Positions 16,280 through 24,379 of a stretch of 42,517 nt of DNA are shown in pieces. The stretch covers positions 1 to 42,517 of the forward strand of contig PSRM01000270.1 of assembly GCA_003176045.1 (NCBI GenBank), read 5' to 3'. Positions within the stretch are counted from its first letter, which is position 1, and each line of letters starts with the position of its first letter. This DNA comes from Verrucomicrobiota bacterium (GTDB lineage: Bacteria; Verrucomicrobiota; Verrucomicrobiia; Limisphaerales; UBA8199). The translations under genes and the position numbers were made by a program. The notes beneath the pieces were generated by a model, which made no database searches, had not been told where the DNA came from, and saw only the letters and a list, made by a program, of their open reading frames with translations.

Positions 16280-18604
16280 GTGATCCCCTTCCTCCGTTTT
16301 TTGCTCCGATTGTGTTATCGCTTCCGCGCCTACAACGAAGCCGCGCTCAAAACTCCCGGCCCCGTGCTTCTGCTCCCAAACCACGTCTCCTGGTGGGATT
16401 GGCTCATAGTGGGGGTTTGCCTGGATAACGATTGGCGCTTCGTGACGTCCAGCACGACCGCCGAACTAAGCTGGTTGCACAAGCGGATTATGGCCAATCG
16501 GCGCACATTCCCGGTGGACATGAATTCCGCTTACGCGCTGAAGGATATGACAGAGTACCTGAAAGGCGGCGGGCGGCTCGTGCTCTTTCCGGAAGGGCGG
16601 CTGTCGCGGACGGGCTCCTTGATGAAACTGTTCGAAGGCACGGGGTTTCTGATTGCGAAGACCCGGGCCAAAGTGATTACCGCATACCTGCGCGGAGCAT
16701 CGCGACTTCCACTTTCGCCCAATCCCAATACAAAAAAGGTCTTCCCTAGGCTCTCTGTGCATTTCAGCGATCCTATCGAGCCGCCAGCGTTTGAGGAAGA
16801 CGCCGCTCCGGATGCTCGCGCGCACCTGACTGATTGGATGCGCGACCTGATGCTGCGGCAACAGTTCGAGACGGAAATGGCCTTTGGCCCTCCCACACTG
16901 CCCGAAGCTATCCTGGAGACCGTGCGTCGAGGCTCACGACGCGTTGTTCTGGAGGATACGACGACGCAGCGGCTAACGTACCGGCGACTCCTGGTGGGCG
17001 CCGATCTGCTGGCCCTGCAATGGGCAAGAGAGAGACTCCTTACGTCGTCTCCTACAGAGAATCGTGTGGGAGTTCTGCTGCCGAACACGAATGCCATACC
17101 CGTAGTAATCCTCAGCCTCTGGGCCGCTGGTATAATGCCTGCCATCCTCAATTATTCAACCGGCCCCGCCGTTCTTGCCGCCTGCGCCCGAGTGGCGCAG
17201 CTGAAACAGATCATTACCTCCCGGAAATTCATCGAGGGTTTTAACCTCGACCTTGAGCCGCTCAAAGCCGCCGGGCTGGAAATTATTTATCTCGAGGATG
17301 TTCGCCGACGAATCACCTCCGTCCAGAAACTGATGATGGCCTTGCGCCGCTTTTTCAACCTGCAACCTGCAACCTTCAATTTTCAACCCACCGACACCGC
17401 CGTCATCCTGTTCACCAGCGGCTCCGAAGGCGACCCCAAAGGAGTGGAACTCTCGCATCGCAATCTGCTGGCAAATATCCGCCAGATTAGCGCTGTGACC
17501 GACCTCATGGAAACGGATCGCTTCTTTAACGCAATGCCATTGTTTCACAGCTTCGGTTTGACGATCGGTTTGTTTCTGCCATTGGTGCGCGGTGTATTCG
17601 TGTTCCTTTACGTCTCACCGCTGCACTATCGAGTCGTGCCATCCGCGCTTTACAACCTGGATTGCACGGTGTTCTTCGGAACGAACACTTTTCTGAGCGG
17701 CTACGCGCGTAAAGCGCACCCTTACGATTTCCGCTCCGTGCGCTACCTGTTCGCCGGCGCCGAGAAGCTTCAGGAATCTACGACCAAACTATGGATGGAA
17801 AAGTTCGGCGTCCGGATTCTGGAAGGCTACGGCGTCACCGAATGTAGCCCCTGCGTGAGTGTAAATCTCCCTACCAACCCGCGCCCGGGCTCAGTCGGAC
17901 GGCTCTTGCCGGGAGTAGAGTACCGGCTTGAACCGGTCGAGGGGGTGGAAGAGGAAGTCCAAAGTCCAAAGTCCAAAGTCCAAAGTCCACCGGCCTCTGT
18001 CCGACCCGCCGGCACTACGGCGGACAAGGAGTCCGAAGTCCAGAGTACCGGCGCGTTATCTTCACTCGCCCCTCGCCCCTCGTCCCTCGCCCCTCGCCCG
18101 GTCAGTGCTCAGTGCTCAGTGGTCACTTCCGGTCGCCTTCTCGTCCGCGGACCTAACATTATGCGCGGCTACCTGAACCCTGAAGCCAACGCCAAATTCC
18201 AGGCGCTCAACGGCTGGTACGACACCGGCGACATCGTCCGCATGGATTCGGAGGGCTTTGTTTACATCATGGGCCGGCTCAAGCGTTTCGCCAAGATTGG
18301 CGGCGAGATGGTGAGCCTTAGCGCCATCGAGGACGCCCTGGCAGGAGCCTTCCGGCAACACGGTTTTAATATCGGGGTGGCGATCATAGCGAAACCTGAC
18401 GAAGCAAAAGGCGAAAAACTCATTGCCGTTACCAACGCTCCCCAACTCACGCTCGCCGAAATCGGGGACGCGATTCGCGCCAAGGGCCTAAGCAATCTCG
18501 CGGTGCCGCGCCAATTAAAAGTAGTGCGCAGTTTGCCAAAACTAGGCACCGGCAAGATCAACATTCGCGAACTGGAGAGGACGGTTGGATCAGAGAACGA
18601 GTAA
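16280..18604 (+). CDS. aas: Bifunctional lysophospholipid acyltransferase / acyl-ACP synthetase
   Basis: The protein has 774 residues. The N-terminal PlsC-type acyltransferase has NHVSWWD (H35, D40) and FPEGR at 103-107. The C-terminal AMP-forming ligase has the P-loop LFTSGSEGDPKGVE near 377, EGYGVTECSP, and the GWYDTGD and GKIN motifs. This is the Aas plan (E. coli Aas about 719 residues): it activates a fatty acid onto ACP and re-acylates 2-acyl-lysophospholipid. The excess length is explained by about 60 foreign residues (about 556-615) between YRLEPVEG and SGRLLVRG, largely encoded by 7-bp arrays, plus another array at 358-369. GTG start, no clear ribosome-binding site. Sits downstream of Spinster-MFS and lnt. 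Confidence 0.9.
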   Translation: MIPFLRFLLRLCYRFRAYNEAALKTPGPVLLLPNHVSWWDWLIVGVCLDNDWRFVTSSTTAELSWLHKRIMANRRTFPVDMNSAYALKDMTEYLKGGGRLVLFPEGRLSRTGSLMKLFEGTGFLIAKTRAKVITAYLRGASRLPLSPNPNTKKVFPRLSVHFSDPIEPPAFEEDAAPDARAHLTDWMRDLMLRQQFETEMAFGPPTLPEAILETVRRGSRRVVLEDTTTQRLTYRRLLVGADLLALQWARERLLTSSPTENRVGVLLPNTNAIPVVILSLWAAGIMPAILNYSTGPAVLAACARVAQLKQIITSRKFIEGFNLDLEPLKAAGLEIIYLEDVRRRITSVQKLMMALRRFFNLQPATFNFQPTDTAVILFTSGSEGDPKGVELSHRNLLANIRQISAVTDLMETDRFFNAMPLFHSFGLTIGLFLPLVRGVFVFLYVSPLHYRVVPSALYNLDCTVFFGTNTFLSGYARKAHPYDFRSVRYLFAGAEKLQESTTKLWMEKFGVRILEGYGVTECSPCVSVNLPTNPRPGSVGRLLPGVEYRLEPVEGVEEEVQSPKSKVQSPPASVRPAGTTADKESEVQSTGALSSLAPRPSSLAPRPVSAQCSVVTSGRLLVRGPNIMRGYLNPEANAKFQALNGWYDTGDIVRMDSEGFVYIMGRLKRFAKIGGEMVSLSAIEDALAGAFRQHGFNIGVAIIAKPDEAKGEKLIAVTNAPQLTLAEIGDAIRAKGLSNLAVPRQLKVVRSLPKLGTGKINIRELERTVGSENE
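17354..17388 (+). repeat. 7-bp tandem array inside aas (TGCAACC-type)
   Basis: Five heptamers: TTCAACC, TGCAACC, TGCAACC, TTCAATT, TTCAACC. They encode NLQPATFNFQP just before the AMP-binding P-loop of the ligase domain. Confidence 0.85.
17957..17989 (+). repeat. 7-bp tandem array inside aas (GTCCAAA-type)
   Basis: Four and a half perfect copies of GTCCAAA encode a VQSPKSKVQSP peptide. The unit is a rotation of CAAAGTC, the reverse complement of the GACTTTG array at 11242-11276. Confidence 0.92.
18066..18121 (+). repeat. Two abutting 7-bp arrays inside aas (TCGCCCC then CTCAGTG)
   Basis: Five TCGCCCC-type units (18066-18100: TCGCCCC, TCGCCCC, TCGTCCC, TCGCCCC, TCGCCCG) run straight into three CTCAGTG-type units (18101-18121). 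They encode SLAPRPSSLAPRP and VSAQCSV. The two types match arrays at 10321-10355 and, inverted, 5492-5547. Confidence 0.9.
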
Positions 18605-18654
18605 AACTCCAGTGAACGCAAACCTTGGAGTGCGCGGACATGTCGATCCATATG

Positions 18655-18739
18655 GTAGCAGCCGAGGTAACGAGGCTCTAACATTCTTTCAACCTGCCTG
18701 TGCACAATGATTTCAGAGCCTCGTCACCTCGGCTGCTAC
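18655..18739 (+). repeat. 25-bp inverted repeat downstream of aas
   Basis: Arms 18655-18679 and 18715-18739 pair over 25 bp with one mismatch and a 35-base loop. No T-run follows, so it is more likely a dispersed palindromic element than a dedicated terminator, though it would fold in RNA from either strand and separates the lipid operon from the hydrolase gene. Confidence 0.85.
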
Positions 18740-18813
18740 GATATTATGAGAGTGGAGTCTGACACCCATTGCCATACGCCTCTTTGAGTGGCAGGCTCCG
18801 ACTGCATGTTAGA

Positions 18814-18862
18814 TTCACGTTTCACGCATCACGTTTCACGCATCACGTTTCACGTTTCACAT
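18814..18862 (+). repeat. 7-bp tandem array upstream of the hydrolase gene (TTCACGT-type, 7 units)
   Basis: Seven consecutive heptamers alternate TTCACGT, TTCACGC and ATCACGT, ending 10 bp before the ATG at 18873. The array occupies the place where a promoter and ribosome-binding site would be expected. Confidence 0.9.
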
Positions 18863-18872
18863 TTCGCCAGCG

Positions 18873-19655
18873 ATGAGTGAGCAACTCCAGTTACGAATGC
18901 ACGGGCCACCCGACCTGCCCACGCTCATCTATCTGCCCGGTCTGCACGGAGATTGGACGCTGGTTGGCAGCTTTCGAAAAGCGTTGAGCGGCCGGGTCCG
19001 GTTCGTCGAGTTCACTTACCCGCGCAGTCTGACGTGGTCACTGGATGACTACGCGGCGGCAATTGAGGAAGTTCTTGTGGAGAATGGGGTTAAGAGCGGG
19101 TGGATTTTAGCTGAATCATTTGGCTCGCAGATCGTTTGGCCGATCACAGCCAGAAAAAGGTTCGAGCCGCAAGGTGTGATTCTGGCGGGGGGCTTCGTCA
19201 GGCATCCGATGCTCCGCGTCGTGCGCCTGGCCGAGAAAGCTTGCGGCGCGATTTCCCTCAGGATGCTTACGGGGATCCTTTTCGGTTACGCTCGCGTTGC
19301 CCGAATGCGCTTTCGCCGTTCGCCCGAAGTAATGCGCGACATTGATGAGTTCATCGCGCGGCGCACCGAGCTGGACAAAAAGGCCGCCCAGCATCGCTTG
19401 CGCCTGGTTCTGCACCACAATCCCTGCGACATGGCCCAGAAGGTGGCGGTGCCCGTGTACGGGCTGACCGGCGTGCTGGATCCGGTCGTGCCCTGGTTTC
19501 CGGTGCGCCGCTGGTTGAGACGCAATTGCCCAAATCTCCGTGAATTCAAAATCCTCTATCACGCCGACCACAACGTCCTGGGCACTGCGCCAAAAGCCGC
19601 GGCGGAGCAAGTCCTGGACTGGGTACTTGGTGCACAGAAACATAATAAAGGTTGA
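18873..19655 (+). CDS. Alpha/beta hydrolase
   Basis: This is a 260-residue alpha/beta-hydrolase. LIYLPGLHGDW provides the oxyanion-hole turn. The nucleophile elbow AESFGS puts serine at S82, with D203 in LTGVLDPVVPW and H233 in HADHNVLG completing the triad. It has no signal peptide, so it should be cytoplasmic. The neighbouring aas and lnt genes suggest a lipid or ester substrate, but an inverted repeat and a 7-bp array separate it from them, so co-transcription is not assured. Substrate unknown. Confidence 0.8.
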   Translation: MSEQLQLRMHGPPDLPTLIYLPGLHGDWTLVGSFRKALSGRVRFVEFTYPRSLTWSLDDYAAAIEEVLVENGVKSGWILAESFGSQIVWPITARKRFEPQGVILAGGFVRHPMLRVVRLAEKACGAISLRMLTGILFGYARVARMRFRRSPEVMRDIDEFIARRTELDKKAAQHRLRLVLHHNPCDMAQKVAVPVYGLTGVLDPVVPWFPVRRWLRRNCPNLREFKILYHADHNVLGTAPKAAAEQVLDWVLGAQKHNKG

Positions 19656-19668
19656 GCCAAGGGTGGAA

Positions 19669-19812
19669 AACCGAAACTCGAAATCTGAAGTCCGAATCCC
19701 GAATGGAAAAGCTCGTAAGGACAAGCGAATTGGGACAAACGAATGAAAAAATAATCCATTCTCACCAAGCGAGGGTCTAATCAATTTCGGATTTCGGATT
19801 TCGGGTTTCGGA
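19669..19812 (+). repeat. Two facing 7-bp arrays (CCGAA-type and TTTCGGA-type)
   Basis: Five degenerate units ending in CGAA/TGAA lie at 19669-19703. Four TTTCGGA-type units lie at 19785-19812 in the opposite orientation. The 80 bp between them contain no gene. The pair could form a long imperfect hairpin ahead of the cysteine desulfurase gene. Confidence 0.8.
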
Positions 19813-19839
19813 TTTTCCCTCCTTCCCCCGGCTGCTACA

Positions 19840-21000
19840 ATGGATGGAGTGAAGCCGTCGGTGCCTTTACATTACCTGGACAATAACGCCACTACCCGAG
19901 TAGCGCCTGAGGTGCTCGAGGCCATGCTGCCTTATCTGCGTGAGCACTGGGGCAACCCTTCCAGTTCATACGCTTTCGGGCATAATTTAACTCAGCCGCT
20001 ATCGGAGGCGCGCGAAAAGGCAGCGGCCCTTCTCAACGCAGATCCGCGCGAGATCATTTTCACGAGCTGCGGCACCGAGAGCAGCAATGCGGCAATTCAC
20101 AGCACGCTAGCGACTCAGCCGGGCAAGCGGCACGTCGTGACGACCTCCGTCGAACATTCAGCAAACCTCAAATTCTGCTCGTCCCTCCAAAAGCAAGGGT
20201 GCGAAATAACCATACTGCCAGTGGATGAGGACGGTGCTCTCGACTTGGATCGGTTGGAAGCCGCGATTCGCCCCGACACCGCGCTGGTGTCCGTGATGTG
20301 GGCCAATAACGAAACTGGCGTACTGTTCCCCATTGCCGAAGTTGCGGCCATCTGCGCGAGAAAAGGAGCGCTCTGCCACACGGACGCGGTGCAGGCGCCT
20401 TCCAAGCTGAAGATTGATGTGAAGGAACTTGGCGTGGACTTCTTATCCTTATCTGCTCACAAGTTTTACGCGCCCAAAGGCATCGGCGTTCTTTACGTGA
20501 AACGCCACACTAAGTTCGAGTCCTATCTACTTGGAGGGAGCCAGGAGCTTGGGCGCCGTGCCGGAACAGAAAACGTGCCCTATATAATCGGCTGTGGCCG
20601 TGCCGCTGAATTGGCGCTCGCCAGGCTCGAGGAACAGAACACGCGAGTGCGGGCCCTGCGGGATAAATTGGAGCAGGGAATTCTGACGAACATTCCCGGC
20701 ACTACGCGCAACGGCCCCGAGGAACCGCGCCTGCCGAATACTACGAACATTGCTTTCGAAGATATCGAAGCGGAAGGAATTCTACTATTGCTCGATCGGG
20801 CCGGCATTTGCGCTTCAAGCGGTTCGGCCTGTCACGCCGGCTCGCTCGATCCGTCCCATGTTCTGACCGCCATGGGCCTCAGCGCCGCCCGGGCCCGCGG
20901 CAGCGTTCGCTTCAGCCTGGGCATCTACAATACCCAAGAAGATGTGGATTATACGTTGGAATGTTTGCCCGACATTGTTCGTAAACTGCGGGCCGTTTAG
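19840..21000 (+). CDS. Cysteine desulfurase (NifS/IscS family)
   Basis: This is a 386-residue PLP enzyme with the full desulfurase set: HYLDNNATT opening, H106 in TSVEHSA, TDAVQAP with the cofactor aspartate, K208 in SLSAHKFYAPKG, and the catalytic loop cysteine C331 in SSGSACHAG. It converts L-cysteine to alanine, passing persulfide sulfur to Fe-S cluster or tRNA-thiolation machinery. The short SSGSACHAG loop is typical of NifS-like class I enzymes. No iscU or other Fe-S genes are adjacent, so its partner is elsewhere. Start is ATG 19840, without a clear ribosome-binding site. Confidence 0.92.
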   Translation: MDGVKPSVPLHYLDNNATTRVAPEVLEAMLPYLREHWGNPSSSYAFGHNLTQPLSEAREKAAALLNADPREIIFTSCGTESSNAAIHSTLATQPGKRHVVTTSVEHSANLKFCSSLQKQGCEITILPVDEDGALDLDRLEAAIRPDTALVSVMWANNETGVLFPIAEVAAICARKGALCHTDAVQAPSKLKIDVKELGVDFLSLSAHKFYAPKGIGVLYVKRHTKFESYLLGGSQELGRRAGTENVPYIIGCGRAAELALARLEEQNTRVRALRDKLEQGILTNIPGTTRNGPEEPRLPNTTNIAFEDIEAEGILLLLDRAGICASSGSACHAGSLDPSHVLTAMGLSAARARGSVRFSLGIYNTQEDVDYTLECLPDIVRKLRAV

Positions 21001-21039
21001 CCGCGTTGAATTCACCCAAGGAAAATGGACAAAAAGAGC

Positions 21040-21107
21040 TAACCGCGGATTACGCGGATTATACAGATTTTCATTTTTATCCGCGCTATCCGTGTAATCC
21101 GCGGTTA
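21040..21107 (+). repeat. 20-bp inverted repeat, possible bidirectional terminator
   Basis: Arms 21040-21059 and 21088-21107 (starting TAACCGCGGATTAC) pair over 20 bp with one G-T pair and a 28-base loop. It lies 40 bp after the desulfurase stop and just before the RCC1 gene. There is no T-run; the CGCGGATTA motif is reiterated within the left arm, suggesting a dispersed repeat that may also stop transcription. Confidence 0.8.
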
Positions 21108-21153
21108 AGACTTTCAATTGCCTACATTTTCGACTAAGATTATAGCCGTCCGA

Positions 21154-22500
21154 ATGAAATTCAGGGTCTTTGTTTTGCTGTTGGGGGTTTTCACCATGTC
21201 CAAAGGGGTTGCTTCCTCAGCCGCTCCCACGCAAGTTACTGCTGGCGCCTACCACACAGCCGCGGCGCTGGGCGACGGAACCGTCTGGGCCTGGGGCTGG
21301 AATGCCAACGGACAACTCGGCAACGGGACAAACGCCGATTCTTTAGTCCCTGTGCAGGTGGCCGGCATCAGCAACGTCACGGCCATTGCTGCCGGCATTT
21401 CTTTTACCATGGCCCTTAAATCCGACGGAACAGTATGGACCTGGGGACTCAACGCCAGCGGCCAATTAGGTAATGGCAGCACCAACAGTTCGACTGTGCC
21501 GGTGCAAGTCAGCGGCTTGACCTCCGTTAAAGCCATAGGCGCAGGCGCCAACCATGCGCTGGCGGTGAAAACAGACGGGACCGCCTGGGCCTGGGGCCTG
21601 AACGCAAACGGCCAATTGGGAAATGCCAGCACCATCAATTCAAGTCTGCCGGTCCAGGTCGCCGGTTTGACGGGCATTACTGCCGTCGCCGCCGGAACCA
21701 GCCACAGCCTGGCTCTGAAAGCCGACGGCACTGTTTGGGCCTGGGGCTACAACTTCAACGGCCAATTAGGAAACGGTTCCACCACCGAGTCGCATACGCC
21801 CGTTGAAACCTCAGGGCCCAGTTCGGTAAAGGCCATCGCCTCTGGCGCCAGCCACAGCATCGCCCTAAAAACCGATGGCTCGATTTGGGACTGGGGTTCC
21901 AACTTTTTCGGCCAACTCGGCAACGGAACCCTCGCCGAAGCGCACGCTCCGATTCAGGTCACTGGCATCAGCAATGCAATCAATGTCGCTGCCGGCTCAT
22001 CTCACACCGTGGCTCTGAGGTCCGACGGCACCGTCTGGACCTGGGGTTACAACAGCAACGGCCAACTTGGCAACGGAACCATTGTAAATTCCAGCAATGC
22101 CGTTCAAGTCACCGGATTCACGGGCGGCCAGACTATTGCGGGAGGCGCAGCTCACACCGTGGCCTTGCGCACGGGCACGACCATTTGGACCTGGGGATTC
22201 AATAATCACGGGCAAATCGGCGATGGGACGATTACAGAACGCCATTTGCCAGTCCTGGTTGGCAATTTGATTAGCGTCGCCATCAAAAGCATCCAGGTCC
22301 TTCAGCAGACAAACGCCGTCATAGGCTTTGATAGCGCCATTGGAGTCTCCTACGGCCTCGATCGCCGGACAAACATTGTTAGCGGCAGTTGGACAACCGT
22401 GATCAACAAATTGCCCGGCACCGGCGCCAGCATGACCCTCACCAACTCTGCCCCACCCGGAACCGCCAGCGCGTTTTATCGGCTGACTGCCGGCCAATGA
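21154..22500 (+). CDS. Secreted RCC1-repeat beta-propeller protein
   Basis: The protein has about 448 residues. It opens with a signal peptide (MKFRVFVLLLGVFTMSKG...). Seven RCC1-like repeats of the form DGTVWAWG.N.NGQLGNG follow, enough for one complete seven-bladed propeller. A C-terminal domain of about 75 residues ends in SAFYRL, of the same general type as the C-termini of the two large minus-strand proteins near 35-40 kb. Bacterial RCC1 propellers are usually extracellular binding modules, and no catalytic domain is visible. ATG 21154 was chosen because the signal peptide begins there; the upstream in-frame TTG 21118 is less likely. Confidence 0.85.
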   Translation: MKFRVFVLLLGVFTMSKGVASSAAPTQVTAGAYHTAAALGDGTVWAWGWNANGQLGNGTNADSLVPVQVAGISNVTAIAAGISFTMALKSDGTVWTWGLNASGQLGNGSTNSSTVPVQVSGLTSVKAIGAGANHALAVKTDGTAWAWGLNANGQLGNASTINSSLPVQVAGLTGITAVAAGTSHSLALKADGTVWAWGYNFNGQLGNGSTTESHTPVETSGPSSVKAIASGASHSIALKTDGSIWDWGSNFFGQLGNGTLAEAHAPIQVTGISNAINVAAGSSHTVALRSDGTVWTWGYNSNGQLGNGTIVNSSNAVQVTGFTGGQTIAGGAAHTVALRTGTTIWTWGFNNHGQIGDGTITERHLPVLVGNLISVAIKSIQVLQQTNAVIGFDSAIGVSYGLDRRTNIVSGSWTTVINKLPGTGASMTLTNSAPPGTASAFYRLTAGQ

Positions 22501-22505
22501 TAGGA

Positions 22506-22580
22506 GCGCGGACGGCCTCGTCCGCGCGTTCCGCCTGTCCCCCTGGGAGCGCGGGCATCTTGCCGGCATCCTGCCCGCCA
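22506..22580 (+). repeat. Palindromic dispersed repeat after the RCC1 gene
   Basis: Hairpin GCGCGGACG-GCCT-CGTCCGCGC (9-bp stem) lies at 22506-22527. A second GC-rich imperfect palindrome follows (GCGGGCATC...GATGCCCGC-like, about 22550-22578). These resemble the element at 14010-14107 in composition. Confidence 0.7.
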
Positions 22581-22595
22581 GAACTGGCTGCCGGC

Positions 22596-22808
22596 CTAAA
22601 ACTCCCCGGGGAAGATGTCCCTCATCTGAACCTTGAGTTTGTCGAGCAGAACTCCCAGCTTGCTGAGCGTTAGATGGTGCTCCCCGCGCTCAAGCCGGTG
22701 CAATGTAGTATGAGATAGGCCGACCCGCCGCGAGAACTGAGCGTACGAGAGGCCGCCCCGTTTCCGGCGCAGATACTTCGCAAGTTGACGGTCCAGGTTC
22801 CGCCGCAC
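22596..22808 (-). CDS. XRE-family helix-turn-helix regulator
   Basis: This is a 70-residue single-domain HTH_3 protein. LSYAQFSRRVGLSHTTLHRLERGEHHLTLSKLGVLLDKL contains the canonical XRE helices 2-3 with LSHTTLHRLERG as recognition segment. It ends in DIFPGEF. There is no toxin gene beside it, so it is not obviously an antitoxin. It is transcribed divergently from the LamG/Rhs gene pair and could regulate that operon; three TGTGA boxes lie in the shared intergenic region. The regulatory link is inference. Confidence 0.85.
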   Translation of the reverse strand: MRRNLDRQLAKYLRRKRGGLSYAQFSRRVGLSHTTLHRLERGEHHLTLSKLGVLLDKLKVQMRDIFPGEF

Positions 22809-22841
22809 CTGGAGACTCTCGCAAAACCTTCATAACGTATG

Positions 22842-22878
22842 TGTGATGACTTGAGGATAAGGTGTGAATAAGATGTGA
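22842..22878 (+). promoter_or_regulatory. Phased TGTGA boxes between the XRE and LamG/Rhs genes
   Basis: TGTGA occurs at 22842, 22863 and 22874, spaced 21 and 11 bp, i.e. on one face of the helix. The last two lie in a tandem 11-mer (ATAAGGTGTGA, ATAAGATGTGA at 22857-22878). This is a candidate operator for the divergent XRE protein. No promoter hexamers are clear. Confidence 0.4.
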
Positions 22879-22935
22879 GGATCTTTTAATAAGTTTAGCT
22901 CGGATGTTCGGCCTGAACCGGAGCAAACTCCCCGA

Positions 22936-24366
22936 ATGGAAATGAAGAAGGCTCTTTTGCGTCTGACCTGCCTGGGCCTGTTCGCGCCCTTTATTGCGGC
23001 CGCAGGCGGGCCAACCCCGCTCGACACCTGGTCTTTCGAATATGCGCCGACGAACTGGAATTGGGCCAGCGACGGAGGCTACTTGCCATTGTCGTTCACC
23101 AACCTGGACTATTCCTACCTTGGCGATGGAACAGCAGTAGTTTTGGATAGCACTAACGCGGCTTGGCTCCATTACCCAATCACCAACTCGAACGGCGGAA
23201 CCGAGTTGCCGGTTAGCGACGGCACGGTAGTCTTCTGGGTCGCCCCGTTCTGGGCTTCGACAAATCAGAGTGGAACTGGGCCGGGAGTGTCCTCGCGGCT
23301 GATCGAGGTCGGCGCCTATTCCTCGGATGCCAGTGCTGGATGGTGGAGTATCTTTACTGACGAAGGCGGCAACACGCTCAATTTCAGCTCGGCGGACGGC
23401 AACGGATGTCAGACAAACTACATCTCAGTCCCGATCTCATGGATTACAAATCGCTGGCATCAGATCGCGCTAACCTATTCGAGTGACGCCGCCTCGAACA
23501 CAGCCCTCTATCTGGACGGCCAATGGATAACCAACGGGCCGCCGACGACTTGCCTGCCAGGCTCTGACGCCCTGACCAACGGTTTTTACATCGGTTCAGA
23601 TTCCAATGGCATCGCGCAGATTCACGGTATGTTTGATGACCTGTTCACCTATGACCATCCCCTGACTTCCAACGAAATCGCCTCGTTATTCAACAAATAC
23701 GTTGCTCAATATTGGCTTAATCCGCTGAACGAGCCCGCTAACATAGTTTCCGGTCCCTCATCCCCCACCAATGTTCCGACGTTCGTGGCAATCACTGGAA
23801 CGGGGTTCCTCACCAATGCTACAGCGGCAAGTCCCTGCCTAACGAGCACAAACCCCTGGTTCACCAATTTGGTGGCCAGGCCTGTTGTCACGAACGGGAC
23901 GAATTGGACCACCACACTGAGTTTCACAATCGCGGGCGGCTCGAACGGGATTGCCTATGACGTGCTCGCAACGCCGGCGCCCCTCGCTGTTGGAAGCATT
24001 ACTAACTGGCAATGGTCATGGATGGGGCAGGGCTATCACTGCACGAATTACACCATCTTCGGGCTTCCGCCAACTGGGGCTTTCCTCGTCCTCGGTGGCC
24101 CTCAGGACTCGGATTCGGATGGCCTCACGGACGCCTATGAGTTGCTTGTTTCGAAAACCGACCCGCATAATCCATCCACCAGCGGTGATGGAATCCAGGA
24201 CGGCTGGAAATACCTGTGGGGCCTCAACCAGTTTCTGAACAACCCGGCCCAAAGCGGGCTGCGCGAAAATTTCAGCTACTTCCCCGAGGGCTGGCTTTCC
24301 GGCGTTTCGGGCGCCAAAAGCGAAACGGTCCGCACCGACGCCGAAGGCAACGTTACTGGCAATTAA
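22936..24366 (+). CDS. Secreted LamG / thrombospondin-type-3-repeat protein preceding Rhs
   Basis: The protein has 476 residues and a signal peptide (MEMKKALLRLTCLGLFAPFIAAAG). A concanavalin/LamG-type domain lies at about 60-255, with the usual ending FDDLFTYDHPLTSNEIASLFN. A beta-rich middle follows, then a calcium-binding TSP3-like segment DSDSDGLTDAYELLVSKTDP and DGIQDGWKY near 395-425. LamG modules bind glycans. The stop is 13 bp before the Rhs start, with AGAGG between them, so the two are co-transcribed. The protein may be a surface partner or carrier for the Rhs shell, which is inference from position. Confidence 0.82.
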   Translation: MEMKKALLRLTCLGLFAPFIAAAGGPTPLDTWSFEYAPTNWNWASDGGYLPLSFTNLDYSYLGDGTAVVLDSTNAAWLHYPITNSNGGTELPVSDGTVVFWVAPFWASTNQSGTGPGVSSRLIEVGAYSSDASAGWWSIFTDEGGNTLNFSSADGNGCQTNYISVPISWITNRWHQIALTYSSDAASNTALYLDGQWITNGPPTTCLPGSDALTNGFYIGSDSNGIAQIHGMFDDLFTYDHPLTSNEIASLFNKYVAQYWLNPLNEPANIVSGPSSPTNVPTFVAITGTGFLTNATAASPCLTSTNPWFTNLVARPVVTNGTNWTTTLSFTIAGGSNGIAYDVLATPAPLAVGSITNWQWSWMGQGYHCTNYTIFGLPPTGAFLVLGGPQDSDSDGLTDAYELLVSKTDPHNPSTSGDGIQDGWKYLWGLNQFLNNPAQSGLRENFSYFPEGWLSGVSGAKSETVRTDAEGNVTGN

Positions 24367-24379
24367 ATCAAGAGGAACC

